Assembly: GCA_965224325.1 (NCBI GenBank)
Contig: CBDCYT010000002.1
Coordinates: 78,150 to 142,149, forward strand
Origin: CBDCMJ01 sp965224325
GTDB taxonomy: Bacteria > Chloroflexota > Dehalococcoidia > Lucifugimonadales > UBA3495
DNA length: 64,000 nt
Reading direction: 5' to 3'
Below the pieces are notes generated by a model. That model saw only the letters and a list, made by a program, of their open reading frames with translations. It had not been told where the DNA came from and searched no databases. Every line of letters begins with the position of its first letter. Position 1 is the stretch's first letter. Positions 8,390 to 17,213 of this stretch are shown in pieces. The position numbers were made by a program, and so were the translations under genes.

Positions 8390-9748
8390 CTAGAAATCAT
8401 CCACCTCCAAGGCGTCGAACCGCACCAACGTATCCCGAAAGCGCATCTTCACGGAACCGGTGGGTCCATGGCGATGCTTGGCCACGATGATCTCTGCCAG
8501 GTTCTTGGGATATTCACGGTTGGGAAATTGCTGCTCCCATTCCTCTTCAGTGTTGTAGATGTCTTCCCGGTGGATGAACATCACGATGTCTGAGTCCTGC
8601 TCAATGCTGCCGCTGTCTCGGAGGTCGGAAAGCTGAGGACGGTGGCCGGGGCGGTTTTCTATCCCTCGGCTTAGCTGGGAGCAGGTCAACACCGGCACGT
8701 TCAACTCCCTGGCCATCCCTTTGACGGAGCGGGATACCTCGCTCATTTCCTGCACCCGGTTGTCCCCCCTGCTCCTACCTTGGACTAACTGGAGATAGTC
8801 CAGGACCAAGAGGTCGAGACCGTGCTCCAAATAGAGGCGGCGGGCTTTGCTGCGCATCTCCAACATGCCCTGAAAGGGAGTGTCGTCGATATACACCGGC
8901 AACTCGGAAAGGCGGCCGATGGAGTCGGAGATTCGCTGCTCTTCGGCGTCGTTGGTCAGGTTGAGCCGCAATCGGTGGGCGTCGATCTCCGCGTCCGCCG
9001 ATAGAATGCGCAGCGCTAATTGCTCTCGGCTCATCTCCAGGCTGAATATACCCACCACCGCCCCATTCTGGGCGGCGTTTAGGGATATATTTACTGCCAG
9101 GGCGCTTTTCCCCAGGGCCGGCCGCGCCCCGAGGATTATCATGTCAGAGCGCTGCATTCCACCCAACAGGAGGTCCATGTTGTTGTAACCGGTCATGATG
9201 GGGGCTCCCCCCTGAGCCATAGGCTCGGAGAGAGCTGCCCGCTCTTCCATGTACTGGTCGTAAATATGTCTCAGCGGGATAAAGCCTCGCTCCGATTGCC
9301 CGGAACGGACCTGGAACAAGATGTCTTCGGCCTGGCGAAGGGTGTTTTCCACGTCGTCGGTGTCCTCGTACCCTATGGTCGAGATCCTAGACGCGGCATC
9401 GATGAGCCGGCGCATGGAGGAACTGCGGGCCACCGCTTGAGCGTAATACTCGGAGTTCGCCGAGGTGGGAGTGATGGAGACCAGGTGGCTGAGGTAGGCC
9501 ATTCCGCCCACAGCGTCCAGATGATTATTCCGGCTCAACTCCCGGGCTAAAGTCACCTGGTCTATGGCCTCGTCCCGTTGAAACAGAGCGACGCAAGCGG
9601 CGTAACATAGCTGATTCTTTTCGCGATAGAAATCCTCCGGCTTGATAATGTGCCCAACCCGGAGAAATGAGTCACCGTCAATCAACAACGACCCCACAAC
9701 AGCTTCTTCCGCGTCTAGGTCGTGGGGGAGAAGTTTTTCCGCGTACAT
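8390..9748 (-). CDS. dnaB: Replicative DNA helicase DnaB
   Basis: The 452-residue protein is full length for DnaB. The N-terminal domain starts LLPHDLDAEEAVVGSLL. The RecA-like motor has the Walker A variant GARPALGKSALAVN (about 207-220), the FSLEMS motif, Walker B LLVLDYLQLV (about 317) and the C-terminal LSDLRDSGSIEQDSD and IVAKHRHGPTG motifs. It unwinds DNA at the replication fork. No intein is present at the usual P-loop or other insertion sites. ATG at 9748 has AGGAG 7 bp upstream and lies 4 bp after the rplI stop, so rplI, dnaB and the DnaD- and DnaC-like genes form one operon. Confidence 0.97.
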   Translation of the reverse strand: MYAEKLLPHDLDAEEAVVGSLLIDGDSFLRVGHIIKPEDFYREKNQLCYAACVALFQRDEAIDQVTLARELSRNNHLDAVGGMAYLSHLVSITPTSANSEYYAQAVARSSSMRRLIDAASRISTIGYEDTDDVENTLRQAEDILFQVRSGQSERGFIPLRHIYDQYMEERAALSEPMAQGGAPIMTGYNNMDLLLGGMQRSDMIILGARPALGKSALAVNISLNAAQNGAVVGIFSLEMSREQLALRILSADAEIDAHRLRLNLTNDAEEQRISDSIGRLSELPVYIDDTPFQGMLEMRSKARRLYLEHGLDLLVLDYLQLVQGRSRGDNRVQEMSEVSRSVKGMARELNVPVLTCSQLSRGIENRPGHRPQLSDLRDSGSIEQDSDIVMFIHREDIYNTEEEWEQQFPNREYPKNLAEIIVAKHRHGPTGSVKMRFRDTLVRFDALEVDDF

Positions 9749-9752
9749 CCCC

Positions 9753-10202
9753 CTACTCCTCTACCTCCGCAGCTATGTGAATAGTAGCTTGGATGTCGTT
9801 GGCCCAGCGCAACACGACGTCGTAATCTCCCGGCTCTCTTATGGGCTCGCCCGTTTCCAGCAGCCTCCGGTCAATCTCCCGGCCTAGCGTGGCACTCAGC
9901 TGGGACGCGATTTGGGCGCTTTGGATGGCGCCGTAGTACCTGCCGGTGGGCGTGATCCGAGCCGCCACGGTAACGGTGACGCCCTCCAATGCCTGGGCTA
10001 GCTCCTGCACCACCCCGGTTTCTCGCACCCGGGTCTCATCGCCCGCCGCTTTGATCTTGTGGAGGCGCTTCAGCGTCTCCGGCGTGGCCATCTCCGCCAG
10101 GCCCCGGGGAATCAGGTAGTTCCGGGCGTAGCCGTCGGCCACGCGACGCACCTCGCCGGCCCGAGCCTGGTTGGAGACGTCCTGAGTGAATACAACTTCC
10201 AT
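9753..10202 (-). CDS. rplI: 50S ribosomal protein L9
   Basis: The 149-residue product matches the usual L9 length and layout. The N-terminal RNA-binding domain reads MEVVFTQDVSNQARAGEVRR, with VADGYARNYLIPRGLA (the conserved L9 signature). A charged connecting helix and the C-terminal domain follow (GVTVTVAARITPTGRYYGAI). It binds 23S rRNA at the base of the L1 stalk. It heads the replication operon; rplI next to dnaB is a common bacterial arrangement. Confidence 0.96.
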   Translation of the reverse strand: MEVVFTQDVSNQARAGEVRRVADGYARNYLIPRGLAEMATPETLKRLHKIKAAGDETRVRETGVVQELAQALEGVTVTVAARITPTGRYYGAIQSAQIASQLSATLGREIDRRLLETGEPIREPGDYDVVLRWANDIQATIHIAAEVEE

Positions 10203-10636
10203 AACTTATACCTTCCGCGAATCAGGGATTTATCCAGTATACGTGGCCATTATAGTGTTTGACGAGCCGGACTGAAACTGGGCCGTGCCAGTTCCGCCAC
10301 ACGAAAACGGGCGTGCGTCCAAGGGTGTTACAGAGTCAAAATAAGTCCCGTTCCCATCCATCTGTCAAGGGCGCAAAGTCAGAGTTTTCAGGGGCAGGCA
10401 TAGGTTTTTCCCGGAAATACATCCAAACACATCCGCGGCAAGCTATTGTCTCTAAATTCCTTTGGGCCGGATTCAAAAGTGGGCCAGTTAGCTGCTATAG
10501 GGGGAATTGGTCCCGGTCTTGCAAGCCCATCCTCTTCGCTTCACCGTTGGCCAACCCTTGGCCAAGAGTATTATTTGCCTCCGGCCCTGGGATCTGACTG
10601 ACGCCCGAAGCGCCAAGCCCAAAACGCTAAGATGGA
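10203..10636. other. Divergent intergenic region between rplI and tenA
   Basis: About 430 bp between divergently read genes, presumably holding the rplI operon promoter on the minus strand. I looked for a TPP riboswitch ahead of tenA and found no recognisable THI-box core. No ORF here is supported. Confidence 0.4.
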
Positions 10637-10666
10637 TTGACCGTACTCGAAGAGTCAACCTACAAT
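10637..10666 (+). promoter_or_regulatory. Sigma-70-type promoter for tenA
   Basis: TTGACC at 10637-10642 and TACAAT at 10661-10666 are separated by 18 bp and lie 31 bp upstream of the proposed TTG start, with a GGAGG ribosome site at 10687-10691 in between. Confidence 0.6.
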
Positions 10667-10697
10667 CGGGACCAGCAAGCCACCCTGGAGGCCTATC

Positions 10698-11366
10698 TTG
10701 AGCTTTGCCGAAGACATGGACCTGAAGTCTGCACCCATTACGCAGACCATTCTTACCCACCCGTTTATTACCGGCGTGGGCGACGGAACATTACCGGTGG
10801 AGAATTTCAAACACTACGTGATACAAGATTATCTGTACTTGATCGATTACGCCAGGGTGCTGGCCTTGGCCTCGGCCCGGGCCCCAGACTTGGAGACCAT
10901 GGGTTGGTTTGCCCGGCTCCTGGACGAGACGCTGAACACGGAAATGGACCTGCACCGCCACTACTGCGCCGGGTTTGGGATCGGCGGGCCGGAGCTTGAA
11001 GCCGCCCAGGCCTCGCCCGCCACCGTGGCATATACCAGTTATCTACTCAAGACGGCTTATCACGGCAGCTTTGCCGAACTAATTGCCTCCCTCCTGCCCT
11101 GCCAGTGGGGTTACTGGGAGATCGGCGACCACCTAGCCAAACAGGGCGAACCCGAGCACACTCCCCTTTATTGCCAGTGGATCCAGATGTACTCATCGGA
11201 GGACTACGCCCAACTCGCCCGGTCCATACGCACCCTCGCCAATCGTGTAGCTGACGGGGCCACGAGCGCCCAGGTGGCGGCCATGGGCGAGGCTTACCTA
11301 ACTAGCCTGCGATTTGAGCTAGGCTTTTGGGACATGGCGCAGAACCTAGAAAATTGGCGGATTTAG
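10698..11366 (+). CDS. tenA: TenA-family thiaminase II / aminopyrimidine hydrolase
   Basis: The 222-residue protein matches TenA throughout: ITQTILTHPFITGVGDGTLP at the start, FKHYVIQDYLYLIDYARVLA, the catalytic-cysteine motif SLLPCQWGYWEIG (Cys near residue 137), and the terminal EAYLTSLRFELGFWDMA with the conserved glutamate. TenA enzymes hydrolyse thiamine or, more often in bacteria, salvage aminopyrimidine breakdown products for thiamine synthesis. I chose the TTG at 10698 because GGAGG lies 6 bp upstream; ATG at 10716 is the alternative. It is a single-gene unit with its own promoter and a downstream hairpin. Confidence 0.93.
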   Translation: MSFAEDMDLKSAPITQTILTHPFITGVGDGTLPVENFKHYVIQDYLYLIDYARVLALASARAPDLETMGWFARLLDETLNTEMDLHRHYCAGFGIGGPELEAAQASPATVAYTSYLLKTAYHGSFAELIASLLPCQWGYWEIGDHLAKQGEPEHTPLYCQWIQMYSSEDYAQLARSIRTLANRVADGATSAQVAAMGEAYLTSLRFELGFWDMAQNLENWRI

Positions 11367-11542
11367 CTCTTATGTCCTCGCACCCCAGCGTCCCAGCCGG
11401 CAGCACACCCGCCGAGGCTTATGGCAGGGGGGATGCGTTATTGGTGCAGCTTTCGAATTTCAAAATCCTCACGGACTCCGGCGAGCCGGGGACTAACTTT
11501 CCTTAGGGTTTGGCCCCCGTCAAAGACCCGAAACAAAAGTAT

Positions 11543-11580
11543 CTGGCGCTTGAGGCGGTCGAGACCACTTCAAGCGCCAG
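11543..11580 (+). terminator. Probable terminator hairpin downstream of tenA
   Basis: An 11-bp perfect stem (CTGGCGCTTGA at 11543-11553 and its complement at 11570-11580) has a 16-nt loop and is followed by CTTGTTTTCC. It lies about 180 bp after the tenA stop, in the 390-bp convergent gap before the NHL gene, which otherwise shows no gene. Confidence 0.6.
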
Positions 11581-11757
11581 CTTGTTTTCCGGATGCCGCT
11601 TGCATTAAACCGTTAGAGTCCCCGGGATGCCTGGATCTCGGTCACCAGGCTGGACCCTTAGGTTGGGCGGCTTCCCTGGATTCAGTTCCGGGCCAAAGCC
11701 CCACGCCGGTTAAGGAGTTGCGGCCATGCGCCCCATCGGTAATCGGGGAGCAGGTCC

Positions 11758-12816
11758 TTACACCAGCACCGGCTCGGTATTCTTCTGGTAGACCTGGAAA
11801 CGGTGCCGGGTGGTGTCGGCGATAATGATCCTGCCGTTATCGTCCACTCTCACCGCCACCGGCGCCCAGAGCACCTTCTCGGGGGTGAAATCACGGACAC
11901 CGTTGCGCTGCCGGATCATGTCCGGGTTGGACTCGATCTTGGCCACGCCCCACTTGGACAGAGCCGCATCGCCGGTGAACTCGGTGATAAACCTACCATC
12001 AGGCGTCAGTACCTGCACCCGATTGTTCAACCAGTCGGCCACGTAGATGTCCCCGTCCTTGTCCACCGAGACGCCACTAGGCCGGTTGAACTCGCCCACC
12101 GGACACTTGACTACTCTGATGCCGCCGTGCCTCTTGGCGATGGACGCATCTCCGCCGGTGCCAGGTTTGCCGAAGCTGGCCAGCCACTGCCCGTCGGCGG
12201 TGAAGGATTGGACACGGTCGTTGCGCCAATCGGCGACGAAGACATTGCCAGCCTTGTCCAGCGCGATCCCCCAGGGGGTGTTCAATTGGCCGGGGCCGTC
12301 GCCCAAGCCGCCAAACTGGCCCAGGTACTCTCCGTCCAAGGTAAACTTCTGCACACGGTGGTTTCGGCTGTCTACGACATACAACACGTTGTCCCTGACG
12401 GCCAGCCCGGCCGGCCGGTCCAGTTCGCCGTCGCCGGAGCCGTGGACGCCCCAATGGTTGAGGTAGTCCCCGTCCTGGTTGAATACGGTGATCCGGTGCA
12501 GGTACTCGTCTGAGACGTAAACGTTGACGTCATTGTCCAGCGCTATGCCCATGGGCCAATAAAACTGGCCGGGCTTGTCGCCGTAACCGCCAAACTCGGT
12601 GATGTACTCTTCAGTCTCACCACTTAGGCGGAAAACGTTGATTCGAGTACCGTCGGACCGGGATTCAAAGGACCGGTTTACCACGTAAATGACATCGTTG
12701 GGGGCAAAGGCGATGTCCATGGGGTTACGGAATCCGGTCCCCTGGAACTCGGAGCGACCCGCCACGAAGCTATAGGTGAAGGTCCTGTCGTTAATACCAA
12801 GAAAAACACTAGCCAC
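11758..12816 (-). CDS. NHL-repeat beta-propeller protein
   Basis: The 352-residue protein is built of repeated NHL blades: GFRNPMDIAFAPNDVIYVVN, GQFYWPMGIALDNDVNVYVSD, GELDRPAGLAVRDNVLYVVDSRNHRVQKF, GQLNTPWGIALDKAGNVFVADWRNDRVQSF, EFNRPSGVSVDKDGDIYVADWLNNRVQVL and a final VRVDDNGRIIIADTTRHRFQVY. That gives about six blades. Such propellers bind proteins, RNA or ligands or act as lyases; no catalytic signature is visible. No signal peptide is seen at the N-terminus. GTG at 12816 has AGGAGG 6 bp upstream. It lies just downstream of the DUF1501 and DUF1800 genes on the same strand and is probably functionally linked to them. Confidence 0.88.
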   Translation of the reverse strand: MASVFLGINDRTFTYSFVAGRSEFQGTGFRNPMDIAFAPNDVIYVVNRSFESRSDGTRINVFRLSGETEEYITEFGGYGDKPGQFYWPMGIALDNDVNVYVSDEYLHRITVFNQDGDYLNHWGVHGSGDGELDRPAGLAVRDNVLYVVDSRNHRVQKFTLDGEYLGQFGGLGDGPGQLNTPWGIALDKAGNVFVADWRNDRVQSFTADGQWLASFGKPGTGGDASIAKRHGGIRVVKCPVGEFNRPSGVSVDKDGDIYVADWLNNRVQVLTPDGRFITEFTGDAALSKWGVAKIESNPDMIRQRNGVRDFTPEKVLWAPVAVRVDDNGRIIIADTTRHRFQVYQKNTEPVLV

Positions 12817-12932
12817 GAAATTCCTCCTAAGGCTGATGGATCAGTTGGCCGTCCGGTCCTCCCCAAGACCTCTATTGCCCTAGTGGACCCACGGACCGGC
12901 CAACGTGCGAAAAATCCAAGGTTGCAAAGTTG

Positions 12933-12976
12933 GGGATGGGCGGACCCAGATTCTGCTAATAGTGCCGGCCCATCCC
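12933..12976 (-). terminator. Hairpin between DUF1501 and NHL genes
   Basis: GGGATGGGC at 12933-12941 pairs with GCCCATCCC at 12968-12976, starting 12 bp beyond the DUF1501 stop codon. It could terminate or attenuate the DUF1800-DUF1501 transcript before the NHL gene. Confidence 0.45.
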
Positions 12977-12987
12977 TTTTGCTGCTT

Positions 12988-14124
12988 TTACAGGAAACCG
13001 ACCGGTTCGTAGCTGCCGCCCACTATGGGTTTGGCGTCCACGCCCATCCACTTTTCCAACAGGGTGGTGTAGGTGGAGCGGAAATCTAGACTGTGTTGCA
13101 AGTTTCCACCCTCTTCCAATTTCCCGGGCTCAAGGGATGGATACTCACCGTAGACGCCGCCCTTGACTTGCTCGCCGATGACGAAGGAGATACCGCCCGT
13201 GCCGTGGTCGGTGCCGGAGCCGTTGTCCATGGCGCGGCGTCCAAACTCGGAGTAGAGCAGCATCACCACGTTATCCCCTATATTGAGCTGGCGCATGTCC
13301 TGCATGTAGGAGTCGACGTTAACCGCCACGTTGTTCAGCAAGTTAGAGTGGCCCACCGGCTGATTGGCGTGGGTGTCGAAGATGTTATAAGGGGCGGTGG
13401 TGAACATCACCCGGGTGCCGAAGTCGGCGTTATGGATTTGGACCATGTCTCTGAGGTATCCGCCGATGTTGCCCATCAGGTATTCCACTTCGGAATGATA
13501 TTTGTCCGGAGCGGTGGTGAGGATATCGGCTCCCTTCATGGCCTCTATGCCGGTGCGCCGGATGAAATCGTTAACCGCACCTCTGCCTAGGACAGGGGCG
13601 TACAGGCGGCCAAACAGGTCCAAGGCCTCGTCGCGTTCTTCCTCCCGTTCGATATCCGTCATCAGGCCGTAGCTATCCAGGTTTCCCACCGAGGCCACTG
13701 GGACGCCCTCCAAGGCCATAGCCCGGGGCATGCCGCGGCCAAAGTTAACGCCGGTCAGCACGTTTTCCCCAGCGGGTTCGAGGGTCTTGATGAGCCGGCC
13801 CAGCCAGCCTTCCACGCTGAGAGTGTCGGGCTCACAGGTGGCCCAGATATCCATGGAGCGGAAATGGGACAGACTTCCGTGGGGATACCCGGTCCCCAAA
13901 ATTACGGCCAGTTTGCCCTCATCCCAGTATTTCTTTAGCGGGGCCAAGGACGGATGGAAGCCCAGCTCATCGGTAAAGTGGACAATCTGGTCCTCGGGAA
14001 TTCCCAGGGTGGGTCGATAGTCACGATAGCGGGTATTGTTGTACGGGATGACCGTGTTCAGCCCGTCGTTGCCTCCTGACAGGGAGACCACTGCCAGCAC
14101 CGGGTCTTTTTTGGTAGAAACCAT
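12988..14124 (-). CDS. DUF1501 protein (sulfatase/phosphatase-like fold)
   Basis: The 378-residue protein begins almost directly with the DUF1501 core VVSLSGGNDGLNTVIPY. Other typical stretches follow: FHPSLAPLKKYWDEGKLAVILGTGYPHGSLSHFRSMDIW, then VMLLYSEFGRRAMDNGSGTDHGTGGISFVIGEQVKGG near residues 290-330, and the end TYTTLLEKWMGVD. DUF1501 proteins belong to the alkaline-phosphatase-like superfamily; their substrate is not established. They are usually exported with a Tat signal, but none is present here. ATG at 14124 has GGAGG 7 bp upstream. It follows the DUF1800 gene by 50 bp, the conserved pairing. Confidence 0.93.
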   Translation of the reverse strand: MVSTKKDPVLAVVSLSGGNDGLNTVIPYNNTRYRDYRPTLGIPEDQIVHFTDELGFHPSLAPLKKYWDEGKLAVILGTGYPHGSLSHFRSMDIWATCEPDTLSVEGWLGRLIKTLEPAGENVLTGVNFGRGMPRAMALEGVPVASVGNLDSYGLMTDIEREEERDEALDLFGRLYAPVLGRGAVNDFIRRTGIEAMKGADILTTAPDKYHSEVEYLMGNIGGYLRDMVQIHNADFGTRVMFTTAPYNIFDTHANQPVGHSNLLNNVAVNVDSYMQDMRQLNIGDNVVMLLYSEFGRRAMDNGSGTDHGTGGISFVIGEQVKGGVYGEYPSLEPGKLEEGGNLQHSLDFRSTYTTLLEKWMGVDAKPIVGGSYEPVGFL

Positions 14125-14174
14125 GGTCTTTCCTCCGTGAATAAGCTTTTTATTTCGTCGTGAACTTGGCGTCT

Positions 14175-15599
14175 TTAGACAAACTGAAATTCGGAAGTCG
14201 TGGCGATCATCTGGAACATTTCACTGGCCCGGTGGCTAAAGTCGGCGCGTTCCGACTCGCTGCCGTGGAGCAGTTGACCGCTCAGAGAAACGTGTTCAAC
14301 TAGCTCTTTGCGGGTCTCTTCGGCGACCGTCATGGGTCCAAGCAAGTCCAAGCACCCGTCCACCAATTGCTCTGCGGTCATGGTCTCTCCATGAGACATG
14401 AGCCGCTCGATCAAGGACTGGACCCCGGGGAGCCCGGTGTTGCCAAGCAATCCGGACGCGAAGTTAATTCGGTCGATCAGGCTGCCGCTGTTGATCCACT
14501 CCGCTCCGGTGTGCCAGCCCTCCACGGTTGGCGGGTTCAACAGGTCCAAACCCATGTACTTAGGCTCCATAGCCACGAAGAACAGACCGGGCTTTGGCTC
14601 CGTGTGGTCTTTCACCAAGCGCATGGTGCCGATGACCACGTCAGCCGGGCTCTTGACCTTAGCGTAGTGGGAAGCCTCGGACTTGAAGAAATCCGACGTA
14701 AACAGGGCTTTTAGCATAGCGGTGATTTCATAGCCGGAGTCGAAGTAGGCCTTCTCTAGAGCCTTGATAGCAGCTGTGTCCTTGGGCTCCTGAAGCCGCC
14801 AGGACGGCACTGGGACCTCGTCCGCCACGAAGAAGTCGTATAGCTTCCTCGATAGGAAGCGGGCTGTGGCGGGTTGCTTGCAAATTATGTCGACAATGTC
14901 CTCGCCGTTCCAGCGCCCGGTCTCACCCAGGAAAGTCTTCGGCGTGTCATCATGATCGGCCGGGTCGAACCGGAACTCGAAAGGCGTGCGTCCGTATGGG
15001 AATACCGGCATCGTAGGGGCCAAATTCCAGCCGGTAAACGCCCGGGCACATGCTTTGACGTCGTCCTCGGTGTAGTTGAATTCGCCGTCCATGCCCACGC
15101 CCATGGAGAACAGCTCCAACAACTCCCGCCCGTAGTTCTCATTTACCGCGACCTTATGGCTCTCGATATTGTCCAGGTAGTAGAGCATAGCCGGGTCGGT
15201 GGAGAGCCAAAGAAGGATGTCCTTGAAGTTGCCCATGCCCATGTCCCGGAAGGTGGAGTATTGCATGTGCGTCGTCCTGGCGTTGTCCACCTTGTTGTCG
15301 CCGGCGCACAGGATCATATGCCAGAAGAGAGCCATCTTCTCTTTCAACTGGTGCTTTTCGTTGATCATGCGGTAGACGATCTCAGTCTGCCCAGTCTCTA
15401 TGGCCGCCTCGTCGAAGTATGACGGATAAGCCCGGAACATCAAGTCTTCTTCTATCCCGGGAGAGTCGCCGGGGTTGAGCAGTTCCGCGACTACGCTGTC
15501 GTATCCTTGGGCCGCTTTGCTCTCGATCTCGTCACGGCTGGCCCCGAATCCGGCGCGGCGCAACAGGTGGGCCATCAGCGCAATGTCTTTGTCAGCCAT
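14175..15599 (-). CDS. DUF1800 family protein
   Basis: The 474-residue protein shows the DUF1800 pattern: AHLLRRAGFGASRDEI at the N-terminus, KMALFWHMILCAGDNKV, NYGRELLELFSMGVG, YTEDDVKACARAFTGWN, and KSPADVVIGTMRLV with PPTVEGWHTGAEWINSGSLIDR at about 360. The biochemical role is unknown. It is consistently found with DUF1501 genes, as here. No export signal is apparent. ATG at 15599 has AGGAGG 5 bp upstream and a good promoter lies about 165 bp upstream. Confidence 0.93.
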   Translation of the reverse strand: MADKDIALMAHLLRRAGFGASRDEIESKAAQGYDSVVAELLNPGDSPGIEEDLMFRAYPSYFDEAAIETGQTEIVYRMINEKHQLKEKMALFWHMILCAGDNKVDNARTTHMQYSTFRDMGMGNFKDILLWLSTDPAMLYYLDNIESHKVAVNENYGRELLELFSMGVGMDGEFNYTEDDVKACARAFTGWNLAPTMPVFPYGRTPFEFRFDPADHDDTPKTFLGETGRWNGEDIVDIICKQPATARFLSRKLYDFFVADEVPVPSWRLQEPKDTAAIKALEKAYFDSGYEITAMLKALFTSDFFKSEASHYAKVKSPADVVIGTMRLVKDHTEPKPGLFFVAMEPKYMGLDLLNPPTVEGWHTGAEWINSGSLIDRINFASGLLGNTGLPGVQSLIERLMSHGETMTAEQLVDGCLDLLGPMTVAEETRKELVEHVSLSGQLLHGSESERADFSHRASEMFQMIATTSEFQFV

Positions 15600-15764
15600 T
15601 TATGCCTCCTTCATTGATGTGATTGTTATCAAAATCACTATGGCTTTTGTATGCCTGCGCCATAGATTTCTATTTGGTCAGGCTGCACTACGGGCCTGGG
15701 ATTAAGCACACCCCCCTCCGCAGAGACGCGTCCAGTTGCCACTGAGTCGTGCATCTAGCAACAT

Positions 15765-15792
15765 TTAATATCTTTTGAGTGAGCGCTGTCAA
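15765..15792 (-). promoter_or_regulatory. Promoter of the DUF1800-DUF1501 unit
   Basis: On the minus strand a consensus TTGACA (15787-15792) and TATTAA (15765-15770) are spaced 16 bp, in an A+T-rich patch of an otherwise GC-rich region (about 15,770-15,840). This lies upstream of the DUF1800 start at 15599. Confidence 0.6.
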
Positions 15793-16020
15793 TGACACAA
15801 ACGCAATAATCATAATAACTTAATATTTATTATTTGCTTGTGCGCCCCGGCAGCAGCTACCGGAATCTGCCCTGGGTCCCCGAAAACGGGACCGTTGTGG
15901 GACCGCCTAGGCAACCTAGGCGCCGCCAATAGCGGTGGACGCGACCGCTATACCTGGGACCACCGAAATCAGGACACGGCGCCGGGTGCAGCGGGGGGAG
16001 GGCGCAACGGGTTCTCCCAG

Positions 16021-16257
16021 GAGCTTGTCTCAGAAAGCTGAGTGCTCCAGCATCCTACCTTTCTGGATTCCCGCTTTCGCGGGAATGACGGGTTATTGAG
16101 CTTCTGGATTTCCGCTCCCCGATCCGGGCCGGGGACAAGCTTCGCGGGAATGACGGGTTATTGAGCCGCATTAAATACTGGTTCAGGCGGTTAATAATAG
16201 TAACCCGGCAGGTTGCGTCCGCCCATCATCGTGAGTGGAGACTTCTGAGACAGGCTC
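16021..16257. mobile_element. MITE-like element, copy 1 (237 bp)
   Basis: The element begins GAGCTTGTCTCAGAAAGCTG and ends ...TCTGAGACAGGCTC, so its ends are inverted repeats of GAGCYTGTCTCAKAA. The interior holds two palindromic modules (TTCCCGCTTTCGCGGGAATGAC and one with GGGGACAAGCTTCG) and a constant block with GTTGCGTCCGCCCATCATCG. Flanking CCAG on both sides (16017-16020 and 16258-16261) suggests a 4-bp target duplication. No ORF lies inside, so it is non-autonomous. Near-identical elements lie at 23899-24133 and 60223-60394. Confidence 0.8.
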
Positions 16258-16363
16258 CCAGGGCATACCCTTATGATTCGCTCATCCTGGAACGTGATAG
16301 GATAAGATCAGATCAGGTCAGGCTATTTCAACGCCACCAATGGAGCATACACCGGAGGTCGCC

Positions 16364-17134
16364 ATGGAGCATAAATTTTTGGGCTTTCATCTGGAGCCTT
16401 CCAAGGCGTTACCCAGCGGCGATTGGAGGGCTATAAGCCCCTTGGGAATTGCTTGTGCGGCGGTGTGCGCCAGTGACACCGGGGGAATAACGGCTTGGTA
16501 CGGTCAGACGTCTGACGGAGCTCCCACCAGCCAAATGACTCAAGACGAAGTCAAGGCTGTGGTCGAATCTCTCTCAACGATGACGGGGAGCGAAGGTTAT
16601 ACCCTGGTGACCTGGAATGGGTTGAGATTCGACCTGCCGATTCTGGGGGAAGAGTCGGGGCTGATCACCGAGTGCAAGAGTCTGGCTCGCCGCCACGTGG
16701 ATATGATGTTCCACCTACTCTGCGCGAAAGGGTATTGCCCAGACCTGGACGTGGCTGCTTTGGGAATGGGCCTGCCGGGCAAAATCGGAGGTGCGATAGG
16801 TCTGTTGCAACGTTCCGCCCTGATAGGATTGGGGTCGGCGAGCAAAACGGCAGACGTAGAAAGCAACGATATCTCCGGGCTGTGGAACCAAGGCAACCAG
16901 CAGCACGTCCTGGACTACCTGGCGCAGGATGTCAGAATCATGGTAGACCTAGCGATTGCCTGCCAAGACCGGCGTACATTAAAGTGGATATCAAACTCCT
17001 ACGACGAGTTGGAAATTCCTCTGCCCAAGGGTTGGCTCGTTCCCGAAGAAGCCGTGACATTACAAGTGCCTGACGCGCCCGGGATAGACAGCCCGGCAAT
17101 GCGCCGTGAATTCATGGACTGGCTGGACACGTAG
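16364..17134 (+). CDS. Predicted DEDD-type 3'-5' exonuclease-like (RNase H fold) protein
   Basis: The 256-residue protein has an ExoII-like stretch (VTWNGLRFDLPILGEESG, about residues 83-100), a conserved-looking RRHVDMMFHLLCAKGY, and an ExoIII-like HVLDYLAQDVRIMVDLA near 185-201, typical of the DEDD exonuclease-like fold of predicted PolB-type exonucleases. The N-terminal ExoI acidic pair is not obvious, so activity is doubtful. ATG at 16364 is chosen because GGAGG sits 5 bp upstream; ATG at 16340 would add eight residues. The last 57 bp, including the stop codon, are duplicated just downstream. Confidence is high that it codes and moderate for the family. Confidence 0.65.
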   Translation: MEHKFLGFHLEPSKALPSGDWRAISPLGIACAAVCASDTGGITAWYGQTSDGAPTSQMTQDEVKAVVESLSTMTGSEGYTLVTWNGLRFDLPILGEESGLITECKSLARRHVDMMFHLLCAKGYCPDLDVAALGMGLPGKIGGAIGLLQRSALIGLGSASKTADVESNDISGLWNQGNQQHVLDYLAQDVRIMVDLAIACQDRRTLKWISNSYDELEIPLPKGWLVPEEAVTLQVPDAPGIDSPAMRREFMDWLDT

Positions 17135-17213
17135 GCGCTATTGGTTATTACTGGGGTAGACAGCCCGGCAATGCGCCGTGAATTCATGGACTGGTTGGAC
17201 ACTTAGGCGCTAT
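17085..17213. repeat. Tandem duplication of a gene 3' end (57 bp, 72-bp period)
   Basis: 17085-17141 (TAGACAGCCCGGCAATGCGC onward, covering the end of the exonuclease-like gene and its stop) recurs at 17157-17213 with two visible substitutions. The offset of 72 bp is a multiple of three, but the first stop codon keeps the second copy untranslated. Confidence 0.9.

Noticed and set aside
8390..10202. Replication origin next to rplI/dnaB
   Set aside because: No DnaA-box cluster or A+T-rich unwinding region is visible; the presence of replication genes alone does not mark oriC.
10203..10697. TPP riboswitch upstream of tenA
   Set aside because: No THI-box core or paired P4/P5-like elements could be recognised; only an ordinary promoter is visible.
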